This document shows, in pieces, positions 10,162 to 17,931 of a DNA stretch of 33,338 nucleotides. Both the position numbers and the translations under genes were made by a program. Each line of letters starts with the position of its first letter. Positions within the stretch are counted from its first letter, which is position 1. A model generated the notes under the pieces. The model was not told where the DNA came from and ran no database searches. It saw only the letters and a program-made list of their open reading frames with translations. The DNA is from Nitrosomonas sp. (GTDB lineage Bacteria > Pseudomonadota > Gammaproteobacteria > Burkholderiales > Nitrosomonadaceae), in assembly GCA_021604405.1 (NCBI GenBank), contig BQJA01000033.1:1-33338 (forward strand), read 5' to 3'.

Positions 10162-11490
10162 TCATTGCTGCAAATATATAACGATGCGGGTACCGTCCGT
10201 TTGATCCTGGTCAATTGATAAACGCCCGCCATATACCTGGATAATATCGCGAACAATCGCCAACCCGATGCCATGCCCCGGTATTGATTGATCAGCGCGT
10301 ACGCCGCGCTCAAGGATTCTTGCTACTTCCTGATATTTTATTCCCGGACCATCATCCTCCACACTGATAATTACTTTGCTGTGTTCTGTTTTTGCAGAAA
10401 GGGTTACAGAATTATGGCACCATTTAAATGCGTTATCGATCAGGTTACCCAACAGTTCCATCAGGTCACCTTCATCAATTCGGAGGTTAATTCTGTCTTC
10501 GATATCGATACGTACATTAATATGTTTGCTGCGATAGACTTTTGCAACCGTATTGATAATTTTTTCAGCGACAGGGCGTACTGCTAACAGACGCATCCCG
10601 GGAGAACTGCCGGCTGCCGCGACACGCCGTAGTTGATACTCGACGATATTGTCCATGCGATCGATTTGTTCAATGAGCGCGGTGTTTTGCTTGCTGTCTT
10701 CAGAACCGGCCGCACCCCGTAGAATGGCAAGCGGCGTTTTTAGACTGTGCGCCAGATCAGCGAGCCCGTTGCGATAACGTTTCTGTTGTTTTCGTTCGTG
10801 ATTTATTAATGAATTAATACTATCGGTTAATAGCTTTAATTCACGCGGATATTTCCCTTTTAGATTTTTCTGTTGGCCAGACTCTATTGCGGCAATTTCG
10901 GTTGACACCTGTCGCATAGGTCGTAGACCCCAACGGAGTACCAGCATTTGCGTAATCAGCAGCAGCAGCGCCATAATGCTTAACCATTGCCATAAATCTT
11001 CGCGGTAGCGTTCAATTTGTGCGTCAAACAATTGTGTATCCGTGACAACATTGAAAGTGAGCGGGAAAGCGCCTGTTCTTGTTACCCATGTAATGTTATA
11101 GCTATAAATAAAGTGGGGGGTGCCGCCAATTGTTATTTGTGTGAACCTTTTTTCTCCCTTTTTGAGTGGTGAAATTGGTGTTATTATTTTATTTAACGCA
11201 GAAGTGGATTTCCAGGCGATTGCTTTGGTTTGATCAATAATCCATGCATAGGTTGTGGAATCCGGCTGGCTTAATTTTGTATCAATTAAATCGGATGGCA
11301 TCGATAGATTTCCTCGATTATCAATCTCTGCATCCCCCATTAACAGAAGAATTCGCGCATACATGCGATCTTGAACACCCAGAAGGGCGCTGTCATAAAA
11401 GGCACGATCCAGCGTCACAGCAATCCCTGCGATAAAAATAACCAGTACCAGCGTCGCACTTAGCAAGATGCGCTGATTTAACGAATTCAT
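10162..11490 (-). CDS. Sensor histidine kinase, PhoQ/QseC-like
   Basis: The 442-residue kinase has a first membrane segment near residues 8-28, a periplasmic sensor of about 140 residues, and a second segment near 168-186 (LSIMALLLLITQMLVLRWGL). A HAMP-like linker (MRQVSTEIAAIESG) follows. The dimerisation helix carries the phospho-acceptor in LADLAHSLKTPLAIL. The ATPase domain shows the N-box NLIDNAFKWC, DDGPGIKY and GHGIGLAIVRDII. It phosphorylates the response regulator whose gene precedes it with a 4-base ATGA overlap. The AHSLKTPL form of the H-box is typical of PhoQ-like kinases. The signal is unknown; the PepSY and histidine-rich genes upstream suggest an envelope or metal cue, which is inference. 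Confidence 0.92.
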   Translation of the reverse strand: MNSLNQRILLSATLVLVIFIAGIAVTLDRAFYDSALLGVQDRMYARILLLMGDAEIDNRGNLSMPSDLIDTKLSQPDSTTYAWIIDQTKAIAWKSTSALNKIITPISPLKKGEKRFTQITIGGTPHFIYSYNITWVTRTGAFPLTFNVVTDTQLFDAQIERYREDLWQWLSIMALLLLITQMLVLRWGLRPMRQVSTEIAAIESGQQKNLKGKYPRELKLLTDSINSLINHERKQQKRYRNGLADLAHSLKTPLAILRGAAGSEDSKQNTALIEQIDRMDNIVEYQLRRVAAAGSSPGMRLLAVRPVAEKIINTVAKVYRSKHINVRIDIEDRINLRIDEGDLMELLGNLIDNAFKWCHNSVTLSAKTEHSKVIISVEDDGPGIKYQEVARILERGVRADQSIPGHGIGLAIVRDIIQVYGGRLSIDQDQTDGTRIVIYLQQ

Positions 11491-12182
11491 TTTGTAAAGA
11501 TGCTTGTCTGACTGTGCAAAGTGAAGCGGTAACCCCGGCCCCTGAGTGTTTCAATGGGGCCAAGATTTCCGCTGGGATCAAGTTTGCGGCGCAACCGACC
11601 GACCATTACTTCGAGTACATTACTGTCACGATCATCATCGTGAGGATAAAGGTAATCCGTTAAAATTTGCTTCGACAGAACTTCTCCATGATGGCGCACA
11701 AGGAGTTCCAGTAAACGGTATTCAAACGCCGTTAAGTCAATCTTTTTATTATCGACACAAACCGTCTGAGAGTTTGTATCCAGCGTGATTGGACCAAAAT
11801 GTAACAGCGTGCTTGTTGCGCCTGATGCGCGACGTAACAAAGCTTTGACTCGCGCTTTTAGCTCTTCCAATTGGAAAGGTTTGGTCAGATAGTCGTCAGC
11901 GCCTATTTCCAGACCTTTGACCTTGTCCTGCCAGCTGCCTCTGGCAGTCAATACCAGAATTGGCAGTGGATTGTCTTGCTCGCGCAATTTTCTAATTACT
12001 TCTAGCCCCGAAATCCCGGGTAACCCAATATCTATGATGGCTGCATCCAGCGGGTATTCGCTGGCGATGAACAAGCCGTCATCTCCATTACTGCATGCAT
12101 CGACTATATACCCGTCATTTTGTAATTGCTGACAAATCTGGGTCTGTAGTTGGGTTTCGTCTTCGACAAGCAGGATGCGCAT
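11487..12182 (-). CDS. Response regulator, OmpR/PhoP family
   Basis: The 231-residue protein has an N-terminal receiver domain (1-115) with the acidic pair ED at 7-8, the phospho-acceptor Asp51 in AAIIDIGLPG, the switch Thr in VLTARGSW and the conserved Lys in DDYLTKPF. A winged-helix DNA-binding domain fills about 130-225 (DLTAFEYRLLELLVRHHGEV, later VLEVMVGRLRRKLD and RGRGYRF). It is a complete two-component transcription factor paired with the kinase encoded immediately downstream. Its own gene follows the PepSY gene by 50 bases, so the three may be cotranscribed and autoregulated. Confidence 0.95.
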   Translation of the reverse strand: MRILLVEDETQLQTQICQQLQNDGYIVDACSNGDDGLFIASEYPLDAAIIDIGLPGISGLEVIRKLREQDNPLPILVLTARGSWQDKVKGLEIGADDYLTKPFQLEELKARVKALLRRASGATSTLLHFGPITLDTNSQTVCVDNKKIDLTAFEYRLLELLVRHHGEVLSKQILTDYLYPHDDDRDSNVLEVMVGRLRRKLDPSGNLGPIETLRGRGYRFTLHSQTSIFTK

Positions 12183-12232
12183 TTTTTAGTAAATTCATTT
12201 ATTGCTACAGTGAAAACAGGCGGATTCCTGCA

Positions 12233-12526
12233 TTATTGGGAAGACATGATTTTTCCGTTGGTGGCGCTTACCGCAACAATATGCACCGTGCTCTGTTTGC
12301 TGAGTATTTTGATTCGGTAAACGTTATTTTCGAGTCTGATTGCTAAAACACGTCCATCAATCTGTTTTTGGGCAATAGTAACCGCAGTTTGTTCGGAAAT
12401 GGTGCTTTGTTGACCGCTTGGCTGATAATCGGTTGACGGGGTGGGGTTCGAGTCAGCTATTGCCCGGCATGCAAAGCAAACCAGAATGATGGGGATAAAC
12501 CGCAAAATTTGATGAAAAATTTTCAT
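12233..12526 (-). CDS. Small secreted PepSY-domain protein
   Basis: This 97-residue protein has an N-terminal signal peptide (FHQILRFIPIILVCFACRAIA), most likely cut after AIA. After a Ser/Pro-rich linker comes one PepSY-like domain: ISEQTAVTIAQKQIDGRVLA, a strand with NNVYRIKILS, then HIVAVSATNGKIMSSQ. Such small periplasmic PepSY proteins often sit directly upstream of PhoP/PhoQ-like two-component genes, as here, and are thought to bind and inhibit or sense in the periplasm; the exact role is not known. The gene is 84 bases downstream of the histidine-rich gene on the same strand. Confidence 0.85.
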   Translation of the reverse strand: MKIFHQILRFIPIILVCFACRAIADSNPTPSTDYQPSGQQSTISEQTAVTIAQKQIDGRVLAIRLENNVYRIKILSKQSTVHIVAVSATNGKIMSSQ

Positions 12527-12610
12527 TTAAGATGGCCTGGCACATCGGAGAACAAAAATTGAAAGGTGAAACGTTATCAGTTTTACCGTAGCGCTTCACC
12601 CTGCATTTTA

Positions 12611-13039
12611 TCAGTAGCGTAACAGAAAGTGCGAATTTCCCGTGTTGAAACCATAGGTAATATGTGGCGGGTAACCATAAGATGGCGTCGAATAATTATG
12701 GTGGTTGTAATTGTATTCGATGATATATCTTGGTTCCGGATAATAATGCCTGGAGCGATAGTGATGGCGGCGCTTGTGTTTGTAGTAGCCTCCGGGCTGA
12801 CCGTAATAATGATTGTGCCGGCCATAATGATGTTTATGTGAATGTTTGTGTCGGTGATGACGTTTGTAATGATGCCGCGGATGAGAATAACCACGGTAGT
12901 GCCTGTCGGCATGATGTGAATGACCATAATTGTGCCCATGTCTATGGTGATCGTTTCCTGCTAGAACGGTTGTCGGAATCACGGTAACTATGCCCAGAAA
13001 AATTACAATCAGCAGGGTTAATTGTGCCTTGGTTTTCAT
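12611..13039 (-). CDS. Histidine-rich secreted protein, possible metal binder
   Basis: The 142-residue protein starts behind a very strong ribosome site (GGAGGAGG, 7 bases before the ATG) and has a signal peptide ending VIPTTVLA before GNDHH. The mature part, about 115 residues, has 28 histidines, many in pairs or alternating with Arg, Lys or Tyr (HRHKHSHKHHYGRHNHYYG), and no cysteine. Such a protein would bind nickel, copper or zinc, or act as a basic surface polymer; no enzyme domain is visible. A second frame at 12583-12939 is its shadow. The gene heads a same-strand group with the PepSY and two-component genes. It is a real secreted gene by signal peptide and ribosome site; the metal role is inferred from composition. 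Confidence 0.75.
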   Translation of the reverse strand: MKTKAQLTLLIVIFLGIVTVIPTTVLAGNDHHRHGHNYGHSHHADRHYRGYSHPRHHYKRHHRHKHSHKHHYGRHNHYYGQPGGYYKHKRRHHYRSRHYYPEPRYIIEYNYNHHNYSTPSYGYPPHITYGFNTGNSHFLLRY

Positions 13040-13404
13040 TTGACGCCTCCTCCATAGTGTTGGATCGATCAGTCGCGTTATTGATGGTGACTACCATACA
13101 CAACGAATACTGAATGCAAACTGAACAAAAATAAACGCTGGCTTTTTTATCTTTGCTGATTTTGCTGCGCTAAACAAACCCCATGTAAGTCTTGGATATC
13201 TGCTGTTATCTAAAGTTTTGCTCTCTATATCCGAAAAACTAGTTTAAAACGTATTTTTGATACACTGCAATGGTCCATTTGTTCTTTGACTTGATTAATA
13301 ATTCCTTTATTTAAAGGAATACTAAACAGATTAAAAATCATAAAGAAAATTTCTTGAGTTAGCGCGTCATCAGTAGAAGTTTAATTGAGTAAAGACGATT
13401 CGTT
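13040..13404. other. Divergent intergenic region, histidine-rich gene / lytic transglycosylase
   Basis: These 365 bases hold the upstream regions of two divergent genes. They contain no supported open frame. The most notable site is a 20-base palindrome at 13301-13320, described separately. The rest is AT-rich with no further repeat that I could see. Confidence 0.5.
13286..13320 (+). promoter_or_regulatory. Promoter-like -35 with a palindrome over the -10 position
   Basis: TTGACT at 13286-13291 is a good -35 box. About 18 bases on, TTTAAA (13310-13315) could be the -10 box. It lies inside the inverted repeat ATTCCTTTA-TT-TAAAGGAAT (13301-13320), with perfect 9-base arms. A repressor binding this palindrome would block the promoter. 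It sits 84 bases before the lytic transglycosylase ATG. The palindrome is certain; its role is inferred from position. Confidence 0.45.
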
Positions 13405-14769
13405 ATGAAATTCATTTTTCTGATTATTTTTATTCAGCTTGTAAATTTAACCTCTGTTAATGCGGCGGAGAGACTCAAAATCCACTTGGATAAAGTTGAA
13501 TACGGTGGATTAGAAGATATCCTCAAGCGGAAACACTTCAGAGCGCTTACAACTCGTAATCCTTACGACTACTATATGTACCAGGGGAAAACAAGGGGTA
13601 TTCAATATGAAATGATTAAAGAATTTACTAAGTATCTCAACAAAAAATATGTAAAAAAAGGAGAATTGCGGATTGTATTCGAAATGATTCCTGTGGATTT
13701 TGATCAACTTATTCCGATGCTGAACGAAGGAAAAGGGGATATCATTGCTGTTGGAATGACCAAGACACCAGCAAGAAGAAAGTTAGTCAGTTTTACAAGA
13801 CCTTACCAGAAAGTAGATGATGTGATCATTACCCGCAACGAACTCGCCAGGAATTCCTGGAAGGGGAAAACTTTTTATGTTCAAGAAAATTCAAGCTACA
13901 AATATGCGTTAACTGAACCAGCGGGTCCGGTGAATGTGAAAACAGTCGATGCAAATTTTAATGCTGCAGACTTAATGGAATTTGTTTCTCTAAAAAAGTA
14001 TGACTATACATTGGTAAATTCTTTCTGGGCTAAAACAATTAGCAAAAGATTCGATAATCTGGTTGTTTTAAAAGACAGACCTTTTAGAAGAAATGTAGAA
14101 GTCAGCTGGGCTGTCCGGAAAAATAATAATAGCTTGCGTAAAGAGTTAAACTCATTTCTGCCAAAAGTTAGAAAAGGGTCTTATCTCGGCAACCTTTTGG
14201 GTTATAAATATTTCTATGACGTGGGGAAGATTCAGTCGGATAATTTTGACATCAAATCTTCCACAATATCTAAATATGATAAGACGTTAAAAAAATACGC
14301 GAAGAAATTTGGTTTTGATTGGAGATTGCTTGCTGGAATTTGCTATCAAGAATCTCGTTTTCAACAAGGCGTTAAAAATAAATGGGGAGCCATTGGACTT
14401 TTTCAGGTTAAGCAAGCGACGGCCGATGAGCCTTATGTTGGAATAAGCAATATCAGTGGTGAGGCAAATTTTGACAACAATATTCACGCAGGGGTGAAAT
14501 ACTTGGCCTGGATTAAAAAACGCTATTTTAATCCTAAGAAAAAAATGAGCGAAGAAGCAAGACTTCGTATGATGATGGCTGCCTACAATGCAGGTCCAAG
14601 AAGAGTTCTACAAGCGATCAATAAAGCAAAGGAAATGGGGCTTGATCCTGACAAGTGGTTCCGAAATGTTGAACTTGCCATGTTAAAAATGGGTTATCCT
14701 GAGCCTGTGGTATATGTCAGCGCAATTAACAAACACTATGTAAGTTATCTACTTCTCGGGATTAAATAA
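13405..14769 (+). CDS. MltF-like membrane-bound lytic transglycosylase
   Basis: The 454-residue protein has a signal peptide (LIIFIQLVNLTSVNA before AERLK). An SBP_bac_3-like solute-binding domain follows (about 40-265), with RGIQYEMIKEFTKYLN and GKGDIIAVGMTKTPARRKLV. A C-terminal lysozyme-like transglycosylase domain follows (about 290-445), with the catalytic glutamate in AGICYQESRFQ, then WGAIGLFQVKQAT and MMAAYNAGPRRVLQA. This order is that of MltF, which cleaves peptidoglycan to 1,6-anhydromuropeptides. All catalytic patterns are intact. The gene is richer in A+T and in lysine AAA codons than its neighbours, which suggests acquisition from an AT-rich donor. The ribosome site is weak. It converges on hvfC. 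Confidence 0.88.
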   Translation: MKFIFLIIFIQLVNLTSVNAAERLKIHLDKVEYGGLEDILKRKHFRALTTRNPYDYYMYQGKTRGIQYEMIKEFTKYLNKKYVKKGELRIVFEMIPVDFDQLIPMLNEGKGDIIAVGMTKTPARRKLVSFTRPYQKVDDVIITRNELARNSWKGKTFYVQENSSYKYALTEPAGPVNVKTVDANFNAADLMEFVSLKKYDYTLVNSFWAKTISKRFDNLVVLKDRPFRRNVEVSWAVRKNNNSLRKELNSFLPKVRKGSYLGNLLGYKYFYDVGKIQSDNFDIKSSTISKYDKTLKKYAKKFGFDWRLLAGICYQESRFQQGVKNKWGAIGLFQVKQATADEPYVGISNISGEANFDNNIHAGVKYLAWIKKRYFNPKKKMSEEARLRMMMAAYNAGPRRVLQAINKAKEMGLDPDKWFRNVELAMLKMGYPEPVVYVSAINKHYVSYLLLGIK

Positions 14770-14810
14770 AATGCGCAGTTAGCAACGCGTAGCCACGATT
14801 CGTCTGATTC

Positions 14811-15575
14811 TTAACCGGCCACCCCCAGTATGACATGACGATGTTTAAGGTCTGTCAGTATATCCAGGCCGCCATGGATCACAGTTTGAGGTTGCGGATG
14901 GTCGAGTTCGTCTGCAATTTGTTCCAGCAATTCGCGCCCGGTTTTGTTGTGGTTGTCGATAACCAGTTGTGTGAGTCGTGCGCTAACCGGATTGGCTTCA
15001 ATAAAACGCACTTCATAATCATGGTCGCGATAAACCAGGAGATAAGTTGGATCCATATCCGCCGCTTGCGGTTGAAATTCCGGGCTGATTTTATGCACAG
15101 GAAAGCGGTAATTGAGGAGCCAGGCCAGCGGAGATATCACGGGTACACCGTCTAGCAGATTTCCTGCTGCATTGACATCAGACATGTCAATATCCTTGTC
15201 CAGGATGGAGAGCGCAAGTTCGACCCATTCATAATGCGCCAGTTCCAGAAGAAAAACAGGATCATTCGGGCAAGGCATGCGTTCCTTCTCGAGGTATTTT
15301 AAAAATTCCCGGGGCATTTCCGGAAACAGCGGGGTCCGCGCAAAATGATTAGCGAAATAATCCTGGATCATGGCGTGCCAATGCGCATCAGCTGTAATTT
15401 TTCGCAACACCGGATAAGTATTTGCGAGAAAGTCTTCTACATTATTATAGAATAGCTCGCGGTAAACCTTAAGGCGACGTTCTTCAACATCTTCAGGTTG
15501 TGGATTGTTTTCAGGATCACGGATATACGCCGTAAAAGCATATTGTTTGCTTATAAAATCTGGACGCTTAACCAT
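14811..15575 (-). CDS. hvfC: HvfC-type DUF2063 partner of the DUF692 oxidase
   Basis: The 254-residue protein has the N-terminal DUF2063 domain (about 10-105), with RRLKVYRELFYNNVEDFLAN and YPVLRKI, followed by a second helical-to-mixed domain with YRFPVHKISPEF and YLLVYRDHDYEVRFIEANP. Proteins of this family bind the precursor peptide and present it to the DUF692 iron enzyme, acting as the recognition subunit. The start overlaps the end of the DUF692 gene by 8 bases, so the two are translationally coupled and probably form a complex. It is the last gene of the hvfABC operon. No cysteine or catalytic motif is apparent. Confidence 0.88.
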   Translation of the reverse strand: MVKRPDFISKQYAFTAYIRDPENNPQPEDVEERRLKVYRELFYNNVEDFLANTYPVLRKITADAHWHAMIQDYFANHFARTPLFPEMPREFLKYLEKERMPCPNDPVFLLELAHYEWVELALSILDKDIDMSDVNAAGNLLDGVPVISPLAWLLNYRFPVHKISPEFQPQAADMDPTYLLVYRDHDYEVRFIEANPVSARLTQLVIDNHNKTGRELLEQIADELDHPQPQTVIHGGLDILTDLKHRHVILGVAG

Positions 15576-16425
15576 GTTGTATGAGATTGCCTTGTTGCAT
15601 TTTCCACTTAGTCTGCAATGTATGGATCGTGTCTACTTCTGTTAATAATTCAGTCAGCGGTGGAATATTGAAATCACGCTCAAGCAGGGTGGGGATAACG
15701 CCAAAATATTGGTATGTTTTTTCCAGTAATTTCCAGACCGGATCGATAACATTAGCACCATGGGTGTCGATAATCAAGTCGTCCGCTTCATTGTAATGTC
15801 CTGCAACATGGATATAGCTTATTCTTTCCGCCGGTAGTAATTTGAGGTAATCCTCCGCACTATATCCGTGATTGACACTGTTAACATAAATATTATTGAC
15901 ATCCAGTAGCAAATTGCAGTCTGCTTCATCAAGGACTGCATTGACAAAATCTATTTCCTCCATTTCTTTGCCTGGTACGGCATAGTAAGAAGCGTTCTCA
16001 ATAGCGATGCGCTGTTCAAGTATATCTTGAACGCGTTTGATCCGCCCCGCGACATAGTGAACAGCAGCTTCAGTAAAGGGAATCGGTAGCAAGTCATAAA
16101 GGTGACCGTTGTCACTGCAATAGCTGAGATGCTCGCTGTAATGACGAACATGATGGGCCTTCAAGAAACGTTTCAGTTTCTGGAGAAAGGCTTCGTCCAG
16201 TGGGGCGGGACTGCCAATAGAAAGTGATAACCCGTGACAAATAAGCGCGTGCTGTTCGGCAAATTGCCGAAATTTGTTACCATAATATCCACCGACGCCC
16301 ATCCAGTTTTCAGGAGCGATTTCCCAGAAATTGACCTGCCCGGCAGTTTGGTCGTCGAGCGAACTTAATAACGTCCGCCTCAGACCAAGTCCTGCACCAT
16401 GAACAGGATAGTTATTATTGCTCAT
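15568..16425 (-). CDS. hvfB: HvfB-type DUF692 multinuclear non-heme iron oxidase
   Basis: This 285-residue TIM-barrel enzyme belongs to DUF692 (MNIO). It starts VHGAGLGLRRTLL and has the family's metal-binding patterns in order: ICHGLSLSIGS, YSEHLSYCS, AIENASYYA, NLLLDVNNIYVNSVNHG, YIHVAGH, IDTHG and LLERDFNIPPL. Known members use two or three iron ions and oxygen to turn cysteines of a partner peptide into copper-binding heterocycles, namely an oxazolone plus thioamide in the Haemophilus HvfA peptide. The upstream gene encodes exactly that type of peptide, so the same reaction is expected here. The gene starts 18 bases after hvfA. All expected ligand-bearing motifs are present. Confidence 0.93.
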   Translation of the reverse strand: MSNNNYPVHGAGLGLRRTLLSSLDDQTAGQVNFWEIAPENWMGVGGYYGNKFRQFAEQHALICHGLSLSIGSPAPLDEAFLQKLKRFLKAHHVRHYSEHLSYCSDNGHLYDLLPIPFTEAAVHYVAGRIKRVQDILEQRIAIENASYYAVPGKEMEEIDFVNAVLDEADCNLLLDVNNIYVNSVNHGYSAEDYLKLLPAERISYIHVAGHYNEADDLIIDTHGANVIDPVWKLLEKTYQYFGVIPTLLERDFNIPPLTELLTEVDTIHTLQTKWKMQQGNLIQHG

Positions 16426-16443
16426 GGTTGTATACCGTACTGC

Positions 16444-16785
16444 TTATTTATTGCTGCCACATTTACCTTCACCACATTTACCTTCTTTTTCAGACTTCTT
16501 CTCGCCACATTTTCCTTCCATGTTTTTCTTCATTTCTTTTTTGTCTCCACACTTGCCTTCACCACATTTGCCTTCTTTGCCATATTTTTTGTCATGGCCT
16601 TTTTCTTCACCCTCAGCTTTGCTATCCCCATAAGCGATCATTTGCATATAGCCACTGGATAGTTCTGTTATGGCGAAAGGGTTTGTGTTGTTGTCAGTTG
16701 CAGCTGCAGCATTACTGGCGGCCAGACTGGTTACGATCGCGGTTCCTACTGCAAGTGATAATGGTTTTATTAATTTTTTAGACAT
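16444..16785 (-). CDS. hvfA: HvfA-type precursor peptide with five EGKCG motifs
   Basis: The 113-residue protein has a signal peptide (about 1-29, cut near ASNAAA), a short linker (NPFAITELSSGYMQMIAYGD) that may be the recognition region, and a Lys/Glu/Gly-rich C-terminus. That C-terminus holds five EGKCG pentapeptides, at residues 71-75, 76-80, 90-94, 101-105 and 106-110. All five cysteines of the protein are in these motifs. In characterised relatives each EGKCG cysteine is converted by HvfB/HvfC into an oxazolone/thioamide pair that binds Cu(I), giving a secreted or periplasmic copper-binding peptide. A good ribosome site (AGGAG) precedes the ATG. It is the first gene of the operon; the leader carries an unusual inverted repeat. 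Confidence 0.92.
   Translation of the reverse strand: MSKKLIKPLSLAVGTAIVTSLAASNAAAATDNNTNPFAITELSSGYMQMIAYGDSKAEGEEKGHDKKYGKEGKCGEGKCGDKKEMKKNMEGKCGEKKSEKEGKCGEGKCGSNK
16456..16575 (-). repeat. EGKCG-coding repeats within hvfA
   Basis: This part of hvfA encodes all five EGKCG motifs as two adjacent pairs around a single copy. The plus strand shows the recurring CCACATTTACCTTC / CCACATTTGCCTTC words. The pairs look like a local duplication, so motif number may vary between strains. Confidence 0.8.
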
Positions 16786-16835
16786 ATTGATTCACTCCTG
16801 GTTGATTGACTAACGTTAAAAAACTATTTTAAAAA

Positions 16836-16885
16836 CTTAGGCGTTTATTGTGACGACAATAGCTGAGTCCGGATAGCCGCCTAAG
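16836..16885 (-). promoter_or_regulatory. hvfA leader: 8-bp inverted repeat enclosing a small hairpin, or ECF-type promoter
   Basis: CTTAGGCG (16836-16843) and CGCCTAAG (16878-16885) are perfect complements 34 bases apart. Between them lies a second perfect repeat, ATTGT-GACG-ACAAT (16847-16860), and a weaker GCT…AGC pairing. If transcribed, this could fold as a small multi-branched RNA about 50 bases before the hvfA start. An alternative on the minus strand is an ECF-type promoter: GTAACA near 16890 with CGGAC 17-18 bases later, resembling the GTAAC-type boxes known for some copper-responsive DUF692 operons. The repeats are seen directly; both functions are hypotheses and they compete. Confidence 0.4.
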
Positions 16886-16977
16886 GTGTTACGACAAAGA
16901 ATCTCCTATATTGTTTCATAATTTTCTGCGCTAAAGCGCTATCAACATTTACTGAAAATTTTTTTCAAAAGATCGGG

Positions 16978-17904
16978 TCAATCCGTTTCTTTTTTTTCTG
17001 ATGACGATTGATATTGTTGGCGGTGTTCATCACTGCAAAAATATTTATCGCCATCGCGGACAGCTTCGTTGCGAAGTATATGCAGACCACAATGGCTGCA
17101 TTTAACCATGTCACCTTCTGTCGGGATTTCTTCTTCGGCATTTGACCAGGTTAAATCTTCAGGCGCTGCAGACTGCTCTTTTTTAATGGTTAATGGCTCT
17201 GAAAGAAAAATGTCCTTGTAACTGACATAAATTGACGTAAAAATAACAGGGATAAGTACAATGAGCCCCAGACCATAGGGGATAACGGCTATGATGGTTA
17301 GTATAACTAATATAATGCCATAAAGCTGGAGTGGCAGGATATTTTTCAAACATGCATAGAAGCTTTTTTTCATGGCAATTACTGGCGGAATATCATGGAA
17401 TGCAACAAGTAACGGGGAAAACCAGGCTGCCATCAGAAGGGGGATAGAAAGTGCCAGCGCAACTAATGCCGCGCTGAGCATATCATCAGCCACTTCCATT
17501 AATTCATTTTCATCGACTCTTTTTCCGTAGAGCATCATGTCTGTCATGGCAGTGCCACCGATCAGCATAACGATCCCGACAATTAAAACCTGCCCGATCA
17601 AATAAATTCCTCCCACTGTGACAAGAGGCGCAGTATTTTTTTTAAATCCGGCAAATAAATAAGTTAAATCCAGTTTTTCACCCTGTTCCAGATTCCTGCA
17701 TGCCAACATCAGACCCGCAAGAAACACTGGTGAAATCAGCGTGAAAATAAATTGTCCCAATAGCGGAAGAAGTGCCAATGTCATGGCGATTAATATTAAC
17801 GTAAAACATAGTAACATCCATACCAACGGGGCCATACGGAATAAGTAGAATCCACTCATAATCCATTGCAGGCCCTGCTTTGCTTTAACATGTCGAACTT
17901 CCAT
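16978..17904 (-). CDS. BPSS1780-family membrane protein with a C-terminal zinc-ribbon (PP0621-like) tail
   Basis: The product is 308 residues from the ATG at 17904, which follows GGAGAC; a TTG five codons earlier lacks a ribosome site. The N-terminal 230 residues form about six membrane segments typical of the BPSS1780 family (VRHVKAKQGLQWIMSGFYLF, then LISPVFLAGLMLACRNLEQG). A charged linker leads to a zinc ribbon, CSHCGLHILRNEAVRDGDKY-FCSDEH, with Cys-X2-Cys and Cys-X3-His pairs. That tail resembles the small PP0621-type proteins that occur alone elsewhere. The function of neither part is known. The gene is 191 bases upstream of hvfA on the same strand and 27 bases downstream of thrB. Confidence 0.8.
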   Translation of the reverse strand: MEVRHVKAKQGLQWIMSGFYLFRMAPLVWMLLCFTLILIAMTLALLPLLGQFIFTLISPVFLAGLMLACRNLEQGEKLDLTYLFAGFKKNTAPLVTVGGIYLIGQVLIVGIVMLIGGTAMTDMMLYGKRVDENELMEVADDMLSAALVALALSIPLLMAAWFSPLLVAFHDIPPVIAMKKSFYACLKNILPLQLYGIILVILTIIAVIPYGLGLIVLIPVIFTSIYVSYKDIFLSEPLTIKKEQSAAPEDLTWSNAEEEIPTEGDMVKCSHCGLHILRNEAVRDGDKYFCSDEHRQQYQSSSEKKETD

Positions 17905-17931
17905 TTCTTTTGTCTCCAATTTTTCAGTTCG

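Noticed and set aside
12583-12939. Minus-strand frame of 118 codons, rich in Ile and Thr
   Set aside because: It is a shifted reading of the histidine-rich gene's CAY-rich codons; the other frame has the signal peptide and the strong ribosome site.
16456-16575. Short repeats in hvfA as a CRISPR array
   Set aside because: The repeats are short, in frame and encode EGKCG; there are no spacers of constant length.
16926-16940. GCGCT-AA-AGCGC after the BPSS1780 gene as a terminator
   Set aside because: The stem has a two-base loop and no T run follows on the minus strand.
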